From the NCBI GenBank assembly GCA_903825445.1, contig CAIKAS010000006.1:1-64000 (forward strand): 64,000 nt of DNA, in the 5' to 3' direction. The stretch comes from an uncultured Acidobacteriia bacterium. Its GTDB lineage: Bacteria > Acidobacteriota > Terriglobia > Bryobacterales > Bryobacteraceae. The position numbers and the translations under genes were made by a program. Under the pieces are notes generated by a model. The model had not been told where the DNA came from. It worked only from the letters and a program-made list of their open reading frames with translations, and made no database searches. Positions 35,048-42,388 of this stretch are shown here, piece after piece; within the stretch, counting starts at the first letter, position 1; every line of letters starts with the position of its first letter.

Positions 35048-36153
35048 TGGCGTTATTTCCTGCCGCCGCGGCGATTCTGGTCGGTTGTGGTGCCATTTAC
35101 AACCTGCTCGCAATCGCCGGGGCCGTCCGCTTCAGTCGCGCACTGCCCCTTTCGCGATACCGTCCGCCCGTCTCCATTCTGAAGCCCGTGCGCGGAAGAG
35201 ATCCCGGCTTCTTCGACGCGATTTACTCGCACGCCCATCAAAGTTATCCCGAGTTTGAGATTCTCTTCGGCATCTCACAACCCGGCGACCCCGCTGTTCA
35301 GGACATTGAGCGACTCCAGCGCGGCTTTCCCTCGCTCTCAATACGCATCATCGACACCACCAACGACGCCCCCAACGGCAAAGTGGGATCGCTGGAAATC
35401 CTGGCCCGCGAGGCAAAGTTCGACATTCTGCTGGTCAATGACGGCGACATCACCGTGGAACGCGACTACCTGAAGAGCGTAGTGAGTCTGCTGAGTGATC
35501 ACAAAGTCGGTCTTGTAACCGGAATGTATCGTGCGAGAGGAGCTTCGATCGCCGCCAATGCCGAAGCGCTCGGCATTATTACGGAGTTTGTCCCGAGCGT
35601 ATTAGTCGCACGACTCCTCTCATCGGGTGGATTCGCGCTTGGCGCGACCATGGCATTCAGCAAAGAAGATCTTGCTGGAATCGGCGGTTTTGCCGCAATT
35701 CGCGACTACCTTGCCGACGATTACCAGTTGGGCGCCCGCATCGCGGCACTTGGCAAGAGAATCGCCATGTGCGATTCAGTGGTAGTCACGAATCTCGGTG
35801 CCGGCTCATGGCACGACGTGTGGAAGCATCAGGTCCGCTGGTCGCGAACCATTCGCGTGTCGCGGCCCGTCGGATACGCTGGTTATCTGGTGACACAGGC
35901 GACGCTTTGGTGCCTGCTTGCCGCGCTGACAGGACACTGGAGAATTGCTCTGGCTGGCGAGCTTGTGCGGCTCATCGCCGCCGGAACCGCGATGTGGACC
36001 ATGGGCGACTACGAAATGTCCCACCTTGCCTTCGTCCCGCTGCGAGATCTGTTCGGGTTCGCGGTCTGGTGCGGTGGAATGTTCGGCAACACCGTGGAAT
36101 GGCGTGGCATCCGGTTTCGCTTAAAACGCGACGGAAGGATAGAACCGGTCTAA
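35044..36153 (+). CDS. hpnI: HpnI, hopanoid-associated glycosyltransferase (GT2, ceramide-glucosyltransferase-like)
   Basis: 369 residues. An N-terminal TM helix leads into 'RYRPPVSILKPVRGRDPGFFDAIYSHAHQSYPEFEILFGI', as in HpnI and ceramide glucosyltransferase. 'DILLVNDGDITVERDYL' holds the DxD-like metal site, 'SSGGFALGATMAFSKEDLAGIGGF' the acceptor loop and 'DDYQLGARI...HQVRWSRTIRVSRP' the (Q/R)xxRW motif. C-terminal TM helices follow. It transfers N-acetylglucosamine to bacteriohopanetetrol in known systems. The start overlaps the previous stop (ATGA); the end overlaps the convergent RidA gene by four bases. Confidence 0.92.
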   Translation: MMALFPAAAAILVGCGAIYNLLAIAGAVRFSRALPLSRYRPPVSILKPVRGRDPGFFDAIYSHAHQSYPEFEILFGISQPGDPAVQDIERLQRGFPSLSIRIIDTTNDAPNGKVGSLEILAREAKFDILLVNDGDITVERDYLKSVVSLLSDHKVGLVTGMYRARGASIAANAEALGIITEFVPSVLVARLLSSGGFALGATMAFSKEDLAGIGGFAAIRDYLADDYQLGARIAALGKRIAMCDSVVVTNLGAGSWHDVWKHQVRWSRTIRVSRPVGYAGYLVTQATLWCLLAALTGHWRIALAGELVRLIAAGTAMWTMGDYEMSHLAFVPLRDLFGFAVWCGGMFGNTVEWRGIRFRLKRDGRIEPV

Positions 36154-36536
36154 GCAGTCTTCGGCTTGTACGCCACGCAGTCGATTTCCACCTTGATATC
36201 CGCCGCGAAGCCGCAAACGATTGTCGAACGCGCAGGTTTGGCGTTACCGAAAAACTCAATGTAGACCTCGTTCATAGCCGCGAAGTCGTTGCCGTCTTTG
36301 ATGTAAACACCCACGCGAACCACATCGGCAAGCGTGGCGCCTGCGCCTTCCAGAACCAGCTTCACGTTGTTGAGAGCTATGCGTGTCTCATGCTGAACGT
36401 CGCCGCTCGAGAGCTGATTCGTAGCCGGATCTACCGGCACTTGGCCGGAGACGAAAATAAAATCGCCTGCGCGCACGGCCGGTGAATAAGGTCCGCGCGG
36501 AGCGGGGATTCCTGGTGGACTGAGTCTTTCGATCAT
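36150..36536 (-). CDS. RidA family reactive-intermediate deaminase
   Basis: 128 residues from ATG 36536 (an in-frame TTG at 36542 is less likely). Signature segments are 'GPYSPAVRAGDFIFVSGQVP', 'LEGAGATLADVVRVGVYIKD', 'ARSTIVCGF' with the substrate Arg, and 'VEIDCVAY' with the Glu. The family hydrolyses enamine/imine intermediates released by PLP enzymes. It follows trxB directly and may be the last gene of the iron-cluster transcript. The paralogue group (RidA versus Rid2-7) is not resolved. Confidence 0.9.
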   Translation of the reverse strand: MIERLSPPGIPAPRGPYSPAVRAGDFIFVSGQVPVDPATNQLSSGDVQHETRIALNNVKLVLEGAGATLADVVRVGVYIKDGNDFAAMNEVYIEFFGNAKPARSTIVCGFAADIKVEIDCVAYKPKTA

Positions 36537-36538
36537 GA

Positions 36539-37462
36539 TCAATGTCCTTCGTGTTCGAGTAAGCGCTCGGCTTCAATAGCAGCCATGCAACCCGCACCAG
36601 CTGCCGTAATCGCCTGCCGGTAAACGCGATCCTGCACGTCGCCCGCGTGGAACACGCCGTGGATGTTCGTGCGCGCGCCGCCGTGAGAAAGCAGATAGCC
36701 ATCCGGATCCAGGTCGAGTTGGCCCTTGAAAACCTGCGTGTTTGGAATGTGGCCGATCGCGATGACCAGGCCGTCCACATCGCGCATTTGAGTCTCACCG
36801 GTGACCAGATTGCGCAGCCGAACCGAGGTGACAAGGTTCTGGCCCAGATCGAAAACCTCTTCGATGGCCGTGTTCATGATGAACTCTATCTTCGGGTTTG
36901 CCTTCGCGCGGTCCAGCATGATCTTGGAAGCGCGGAAGGTGTCGCGGCGATGCACCAGCGCCACCTTGCGGCCGAAGCGTGTCAGGAAGTTCGCTTCTTC
37001 CATGGCGGAATCGCCGCCACCCACCACCATAATTTCCTTATCGCGATAGAAGAAGCCGTCGCAGGTAGCGCAGGAACTCACCCCGTGGCCGATCAGCTTC
37101 TGTTCTGACGGCAGATCGAGCCATCGGGCCTTCGCGCCGGAAGCGATAATCAGCGTCCGGGTCTCGATCCACTCCCCTTCCACCTTGAGCCGGAACGGGC
37201 GTTTCGACAGATCGGCTTCGCTCACTTCGCCGTCCTGGTAGATGGCGCCGAAACGCTCCGCCTGTTTCTTAATGTTCTCCACCAAATCGGGGCCGTTGAT
37301 GCCTTCCGGAAAGCCCGGAAAGTTCTCGACTTCAGTGGTGAGAGAAAGCTGGCCGCCAATCTCCAAACCCTTGATCACGAGCGGTTTCAGACCGGCCCGC
37401 GCAGTGTAAACGGCAGCTGTGTTTCCGGCGCAACCGGAACCGATGATGACGACGTTATGCAT
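36539..37462 (-). CDS. trxB: Thioredoxin-disulfide reductase
   Basis: 307 residues. FAD motif 'VVIIGSGCAGNTAAVYTAR' at the N-terminus; redox-active C131-A-T-C134 in 'SSCATCDGFFYR'; NADPH motif 'VVGGGDSAMEEANFL'; 'ARTNIHGVFHAGDVQDRVYRQAITAAGAGCMAA' at the end. Standard TrxB length. It reduces thioredoxin with NADPH in the cytoplasm. It lies 21 bases after the ATPase-DtxR gene on the same strand; thioredoxin-like genes also accompany the related Campylobacter iron locus. Confidence 0.94.
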   Translation of the reverse strand: MHNVVIIGSGCAGNTAAVYTARAGLKPLVIKGLEIGGQLSLTTEVENFPGFPEGINGPDLVENIKKQAERFGAIYQDGEVSEADLSKRPFRLKVEGEWIETRTLIIASGAKARWLDLPSEQKLIGHGVSSCATCDGFFYRDKEIMVVGGGDSAMEEANFLTRFGRKVALVHRRDTFRASKIMLDRAKANPKIEFIMNTAIEEVFDLGQNLVTSVRLRNLVTGETQMRDVDGLVIAIGHIPNTQVFKGQLDLDPDGYLLSHGGARTNIHGVFHAGDVQDRVYRQAITAAGAGCMAAIEAERLLEHEGH

Positions 37463-37483
37463 GAGGTTTAATTTCTGAGCCTA

Positions 37484-38617
37484 TCAGATGCCCTTCAGAC
37501 CGCTCAGGATGCTTTGCGCTTCCATGGAATCGAGAACGCGCCTCTCCTCACAGCAAGGGCCGCGTGGAATTCGGCTGCCATGCGGGCAAGCGTCCGGATG
37601 GCCGAGGAGCGAGCACATGCGATCTGTAACTTCCGGACTGAGAATATGTTCGAACTTGCAGGCGCTGGCTTCTATTTCGTCCTCATCGTGAATTCCCAGA
37701 ACGTCGCGGAAGAGGCGCTCGGCCAGACGGTGACGCCGGATAACGTCGCGCGCGCGTGCTTCCCCCGCGGGAGTAAACTCGCCTTCGCCATTGCGGACTG
37801 CCACCAGGCCAATGCCGGCCATCGTATTGATCAGCTTGCGCCACTGCACTTCGGTGAAGCTGTGCGATTCCACGTGCCCGCCCGGTTCACCGCGCGTCCA
37901 CAAATGTTCCAGCACCTCGTCGAAGTCCTGATTCTCTTCCGCCGAGAAGACCAGCAATTCTTTGATGCGGCCATGCTCCAGATGGACGCGACGGTCGGCA
38001 AGCTTGCCTGCGTTTTCGTCGTGCGTCACCATCACGATAGTGCGGCCTTGTCCGTGCAACCGGCTTAGCAGATCAAACACAATGCGCTGATTCTCGGCGT
38101 CCAGGTTGCCAGTCGGCTCGTCCGCCAGAATGATCTTCGGATCGTTGACAAGTGCGCGGGCAATGGCAACGCGCTGCTGTTCCCCACCGGAAAGCTGTGA
38201 TGGCAGATGCATCGCGCGGTCGGCCAGGTCCACTTGGCGAAGTGCGTCGAGCGCTTCTTTCTCATCGGTCATGCTGTGGAAGAACTGGGCCAGCATCACG
38301 TTTTCAATCGCCGTGAGATGCGGCACCAAATGGAACTGCTGGAAGATGAATCCGACCGTCTCGCTCCGAAACCGGACCAGGTCGCTGCGGCGAAGCTTTG
38401 AAGTATCCGTGCCACCGATGAGCAACTGCCCGCTGGTGGCCTGATCGAGACAGCCGATAAGATTCAGCAGGGTGGTCTTGCCGGAACCGGATGGCCCCAT
38501 GATGGCGATCCATTCACCACTGTGGGCCGTGAAGTTGATATTGTCGACGGCCCGCACGGCGGTGGCACCTTCGCCGTAGGCTTTGGTTACGCCGATGAGT
38601 TCAATCAAAACGCTCAT
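37484..38617 (-). CDS. ABC transporter ATPase fused to a DtxR/MntR-like metal-sensing regulator
   Basis: 377 residues from ATG 38617, which has AGGGGTGAG upstream; an in-frame GTG at 38629 is possible. Residues 1-~220 are a MacB/LolD-type ATPase: Walker A GPSGSGKT 41-48, signature LSGGEQQ 142-148, Walker B ILADEP 163-168. Residues ~228-352 align with an entire DtxR-type repressor. They start with a helix-turn-helix-like part ('[14 protein letters not shown]', '[24 protein letters not shown]'). The dimerisation/metal domain '[19 protein letters not shown]...ACKFEHILS' follows, with H296, E300, C320, E323 and H324 at DtxR ligand positions, and the closing '[12 protein letters not shown]'. It presumably powers the two permeases upstream and senses Fe(II)/Mn(II). 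A final Cys-Cys (355-356) is extra. Confidence 0.9.
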   Translation of the reverse strand: MSVLIELIGVTKAYGEGATAVRAVDNINFTAHSGEWIAIMGPSGSGKTTLLNLIGCLDQATSGQLLIGGTDTSKLRRSDLVRFRSETVGFIFQQFHLVPHLTAIENVMLAQFFHSMTDEKEALDALRQVDLADRAMHLPSQLSGGEQQRVAIARALVNDPKIILADEPTGNLDAENQRIVFDLLSRLHGQGRTIVMVTHDENAGKLADRRVHLEHGRIKELLVFSAEENQDFDEVLEHLWTRGEPGGHVESHSFTEVQWRKLINTMAGIGLVAVRNGEGEFTPAGEARARDVIRRHRLAERLFRDVLGIHDEDEIEASACKFEHILSPEVTDRMCSLLGHPDACPHGSRIPRGPCCEERRVLDSMEAQSILSGLKGI

Positions 38618-38621
38618 TCGT

Positions 38622-39737
38622 TCACTCACCCCTCAGGATAACCGCCGGCTGAATATTCCAGATGCGCGCCGTGGCGATCGCCGTCGCCAGCGTCGAGACG
38701 AGAAGCATCACGGCGCCGACTCCGGCAAACACCAGCCAGTCCGGTTCCACGCGGAAGACCCCGCCGAAAACGTCCCGACCTATGAGTGCCGCAGCGAAGA
38801 TGCCGCCGAGATAGCCCAGCAGCGTTGCCACAACTGCCAGCGTCGCGGACTCGGAGATAAAGAATGCGGCGATGCGGCGTTCCGCGCCGCCGAGTGCCTT
38901 CATGATGCCGATTTCTTTCGAGCGCTCGATCACCATTTCGCTGAAGTTGCTGGTGACGCAAAGCGTCGTGATGGCGAGAATCAAAAACGTGAGCAAAAGC
39001 AGCGCCGCCCGCATCTTCACGATGACATTCGATTCCGTACCCGCCACGGCGCGAACAGTCCGGATATCCACGGCCGGAAAATCCGCCGCGAGATTCGCGC
39101 GGATAGCTTCCAGCCGATCACCCGGCGCCTGAATTTCAACGACGCTGGCCTCGCTGGAGATACCGGAGATCGACGCGGCGGATGCGAAGTCGACGATCAT
39201 CTCCTGGTCTTCTGATCCGCCTGTCGAGACAATGCCCGCGATCGTGCAGTTGAGTCCGCCACGACCCTGGGCGAATGTCGTCCCCACACCCAGCCGCAGC
39301 CGGGCAGCCAGGAACTCACCGGCCAGGCAACTTCCGGGTCCGATGTTTCGTTCGCCCCGAACCTGCCAGTAGGCGGGTACGGAAACGCTCTCCACTCCGG
39401 CTATCGGAAAGATCTGGCGCTCGTGCGTCGTCTCGACCGTTTTGGGGTCCAGGATTTGGCCGCTGGTTACCAGAAGCGGCGAAGCCTGAGCCCCCAGGCG
39501 TTTGGCTGCGTCGACGACCGACAACGGAACGGTGGCACCGTCCACCGGAACGGCCACCAGGTTCGCGCCGTAGTTGCGAAACTCGTCGCGAATCCGGTTG
39601 GCGACAGAAGCGTACACGCCAAACATTACGGTAGCCAGTGCGGCACCCACTGCGAGCGCTCCGAAGGCCAGCAGGAGCCGCTGCTTTCGATATTGCAAAG
39701 CGCTCAGGCTGAAACGGAGGAAGAAGCGCCAGGACAT
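38622..39737 (-). CDS. FtsX/MacB-type ABC permease, iron cluster subunit 1
   Basis: 371 residues from ATG 39737; an in-frame GTG at 39749 would overlap the upstream gene. One TM helix near 20-45, a periplasmic MacB_PCD-like domain (~50-240: 'IRDEFRNYGANLVAVPVDG', 'GSCLAGEFLAARLRLGVG'), then three TM helices with the FtsX core 'TLCVTSNFSEMVIERSKEIGIMKALGGAERRIAAFF'. It ends 4 bases before the ATPase start. Together with the next permease it would form the ABC partner of the Ftr1 permease, as in Cj1661/Cj1662. Confidence 0.9.
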   Translation of the reverse strand: MSWRFFLRFSLSALQYRKQRLLLAFGALAVGAALATVMFGVYASVANRIRDEFRNYGANLVAVPVDGATVPLSVVDAAKRLGAQASPLLVTSGQILDPKTVETTHERQIFPIAGVESVSVPAYWQVRGERNIGPGSCLAGEFLAARLRLGVGTTFAQGRGGLNCTIAGIVSTGGSEDQEMIVDFASAASISGISSEASVVEIQAPGDRLEAIRANLAADFPAVDIRTVRAVAGTESNVIVKMRAALLLLTFLILAITTLCVTSNFSEMVIERSKEIGIMKALGGAERRIAAFFISESATLAVVATLLGYLGGIFAAALIGRDVFGGVFRVEPDWLVFAGVGAVMLLVSTLATAIATARIWNIQPAVILRGE

Positions 39738-39741
39738 GGCC

Positions 39742-40989
39742 TCAGACACCCTCCCGGAGGATCACTGCAGGTTCCAGACGCAATGCCCGGCGCAGCGGTT
39801 GCGCCGCGCCGGCCAGCGCCACCAGCATCGCGGCCAGCATGATGATGAGCGGAAGTATCCACGAAATTTCAATCGCATCGTGAAAAACGGATTCGCCAAC
39901 CACACGCGCCAGCCACACTCCGGTAAATGAGCCCATAACTCCACCAACCAGACCAATCAAAGCGATCTCGGAACCAAGCAGCGTGGCCACCAGCCAGCGG
40001 GCGCCACCTATCGCCTGCATGATCGCGATTTCACCCCGGCGCTCCATCATCGTCGTAGCCGTCAGACTCCAGACGGTAAGCCCAGCCGAAAGCAGAGCGG
40101 CCAGCGTAATCAATGCCATCAAGCCGCTGATCTTGCTCAGTACCTTGCCTTCGGAATCCGCCACGCGCCGAACGGGACGCGCCTCGGTACCCGGTATTGC
40201 GGCTGCAATCTGATAAGCGATGGAGGTGACGTAATTCGTGCAGCTCCACTTCTCTAACTCCTTCGAGGTCATGTTCTTCGGATCTTTGCGTGCAAAGTCA
40301 TCTTCCGGTTTCGTAAGCGCCGCAACATCGATCCGGTCCACTACGCCCGGCTGATGAGCCAGTTGTTGCAAACGCGCCAGCGGGAGCAGAACGCGGTCGT
40401 CCGCATCGTCGCCGGATGAAACTACACCTGCAACGTGACACGGCGCGCCGAGGACGTTAATGTCTGTCCCAGCCTTCCAGTTGTTTCGGCGGGCCACTCC
40501 CGCACCAATCATGCACTGGCCCGAATCATCCGACGGCCAGTTGCCCTGCGTAACTTGCCACGACGGGTTGACTGCCCGAATACCGCTCGTTTGAGTCGTG
40601 CCGTCTGGCGCCTGATAATCGTGCGCGAACCAGACGCCCTGAACCGTCAATGGGCCATCGTGCGCCAAGAGAGATGGCGCAAAGCCGGTGATATTCAGGC
40701 CCCAGAAAATCGACTTGATCTTCGGGACCATCGTCTCATCGATAAAACTTGCTGTACCAGATGCCGATGTTGTCACGCCACCCACACCACCCGTAAGCGA
40801 AGCCGCCTGCGACGTCACAACGATGTTGGCTCCGGCCGCGCGCAGTTCCAGGTTCATCTTGTCGCCAATCGACAGCATCACGCCAAGCATGGCGGTTGCC
40901 ACCGATGTGCCGAGAGCGATCGCGGCGACGATCAGCGCCTTGCGCCGCGGCGAGCGACGAATGGAATCGCGCACGAAACGGACAATCAT
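39742..40989 (-). CDS. FtsX/MacB-type ABC permease, iron cluster subunit 2
   Basis: 415 residues, ATG 40989. N-terminal basic stretch and TM helix ('SIRRSPRRKALIVAAIALGTSVATAMLGVMLSIG'), a periplasmic domain of ~230 residues including 'CMIGAGVARRNNWKAGTDINVLGAPCHVAGVV', then the FtsX membrane core 'TVWSLTATTMMERRGEIAIMQAIGGARWLVATLLGSE' and two more TM helices. It is a paralogue of the downstream permease, so the transporter is likely a heterodimer. The FTR1 gene ends 15 bases upstream. Confidence 0.9.
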   Translation of the reverse strand: MIVRFVRDSIRRSPRRKALIVAAIALGTSVATAMLGVMLSIGDKMNLELRAAGANIVVTSQAASLTGGVGGVTTSASGTASFIDETMVPKIKSIFWGLNITGFAPSLLAHDGPLTVQGVWFAHDYQAPDGTTQTSGIRAVNPSWQVTQGNWPSDDSGQCMIGAGVARRNNWKAGTDINVLGAPCHVAGVVSSGDDADDRVLLPLARLQQLAHQPGVVDRIDVAALTKPEDDFARKDPKNMTSKELEKWSCTNYVTSIAYQIAAAIPGTEARPVRRVADSEGKVLSKISGLMALITLAALLSAGLTVWSLTATTMMERRGEIAIMQAIGGARWLVATLLGSEIALIGLVGGVMGSFTGVWLARVVGESVFHDAIEISWILPLIIMLAAMLVALAGAAQPLRRALRLEPAVILREGV

Positions 40990-41004
40990 CTGGAAACTCC
41001 CGCT

Positions 41005-42264
41005 CTATCCGGCATTGCGAAATACCTTCACTCCACGCTCAAAGGCCTCTTCATCGATCACCAAAACATCGGCGTCGATGTGCGATTTCAACGGGATCGG
41101 ATTGCAACCGCCGCCAGTACCGATGCTGGAGATCACGATATCGGAAGCGCAATTGAGGCAGATCACTTCATGGCCCTTCTGGTAGTATCCCTGAGTGCCA
41201 CAGATGGCACAAGCGTCGTACGCGACCGCAAGAGTGTGGTCGGGCTTTTCAATGACGATAAACCGCACATGCACGCCCTGGTCTTCAATCACGAAGCGGT
41301 GCAGATTGCCATCATTGACGCTGGCCACCGGAATACGGACAGCGGCATTTTCGAACACAACTGGCTTCGCGACCGACAGCGCGGTGAGTTCGCGCGTGTA
41401 AATGAACTCGGCCGTGATGAGCAGAATGAACAGGCAGGATGCCGCACCCAACGCCGTCATCCAGAGTTTTTCGCGGCGCGCGGTCCAGAGTGCTTTACGT
41501 CGGGCAGCACCCTCCAGGCCGTCGGTCTTCGGCGCCAAACGACCGCGCCACTCCAGAAGAACCATAACCGCGGCAAGGGCCAGAATTGTAATGAAGAAAA
41601 AGAATTCGTTCTTTACGATAGGGCCGATGATGGCCATTTCACTGCTGCTGCTCGGCAGAATCTGGCTCTCGGAAAGCTCATGCAGCCCGGTGATCGCAAG
41701 TTGAAAAACAACCACCATCAGGATCACGGTAGTCATGCGAAAAAACTGCTTGAGATTGATCCGGATCGTACCGCGCACAAAGCTGACCCCAAACAGGACG
41801 GCGAGACCGATTCCCAACACAGCCCCCAGGCCTTCCAGGATGCCCGAGGTATTGAGCCGAAGCGCCGCAAGCAGTAAAACCGTCTCCACGCCTTCCCGGA
41901 AGATCATCAGAAACACAAATGCGAAAACGCCCCAGCCTGCCCTCCCGCCCGCCGTCCCTTTTTGCAAACCAGTTTCAATTTCCGATTTGATGTGCGCACC
42001 GTGGCTGTTCATCCAGACCACCATGGAGAACACAAAAGCTGCGCTTACCAGGAGTACCCAGCCCTCATAAGCGTCTTCGTTGAGATCAATCTTCGCAAAG
42101 CCCCAGGCAGCGATAAAGCTAGCAATTACAGCACTCAGGAGGGCACGGTACACAGCGGGCATCAGATCCAGGCGGCCGATCCGCTTGACGTAGGCGACAG
42201 CGATGGCGATTACCAGCGCGGCTTCGACGCCTTCCCGTAGTGTGATCACGAAGGTCTGGAGCAT
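41005..42264 (-). CDS. Ftr1-family iron permease fused to DUF2318 Fe-S-like domain
   Basis: 419 residues. Two REGVE motifs at 10-14 and 123-127 are the iron-binding RExxE helices of Ftr1/EfeU. About seven TM helices occupy 1-230 and one more ~265-290. Residues ~300-400 are a DUF2318 domain with paired cysteines C352/C355, C369/C372 and C387 ('DACAICGTQGYYQKGHEVICLNC'). The same arrangement is found in Campylobacter Cj1658/Cj1660-like proteins of the P19 iron system. It is the first gene of the four-gene operon and has a dyad over its probable start site. No P19/FetP gene is adjacent. Confidence 0.93.
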   Translation of the reverse strand: MLQTFVITLREGVEAALVIAIAVAYVKRIGRLDLMPAVYRALLSAVIASFIAAWGFAKIDLNEDAYEGWVLLVSAAFVFSMVVWMNSHGAHIKSEIETGLQKGTAGGRAGWGVFAFVFLMIFREGVETVLLLAALRLNTSGILEGLGAVLGIGLAVLFGVSFVRGTIRINLKQFFRMTTVILMVVVFQLAITGLHELSESQILPSSSSEMAIIGPIVKNEFFFFITILALAAVMVLLEWRGRLAPKTDGLEGAARRKALWTARREKLWMTALGAASCLFILLITAEFIYTRELTALSVAKPVVFENAAVRIPVASVNDGNLHRFVIEDQGVHVRFIVIEKPDHTLAVAYDACAICGTQGYYQKGHEVICLNCASDIVISSIGTGGGCNPIPLKSHIDADVLVIDEEAFERGVKVFRNAG

Positions 42265-42268
42265 AGAG

Positions 42269-42293
42269 GCAACTCAGTTGCAATTCGATTGTA
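42269..42293 (-). promoter_or_regulatory. Candidate promoter and operator of the Ftr1-ABC iron operon
   Basis: On the minus strand TACAAT (plus coordinates 42288-42293) could be a -10 box. Directly downstream a dyad GCAAC-TCA-GTTGC (42269-42281) covers the expected start site, 5 bases before the Ftr1 ATG. This is a suitable place for an iron-responsive repressor. It does not match the classical DtxR/IdeR box, and no clear -35 is seen. Confidence 0.4.
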
Positions 42294-42388
42294 GCAGAGC
42301 AATGCGGACAGAATTGGTCCTGATTCAGAATTGAGCGGAAATTTGGGACTGAGGCCTTGGAAACTGAAATGCTCTGCCGACAGGCCCG

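Noticed and set aside
40435-41877. 480-codon plus-strand open frame opposite the iron genes
   Set aside because: It spans two well-supported minus-strand genes with clear motifs; its own translation shows no domain and has the Arg/His-rich look of an antisense shadow.
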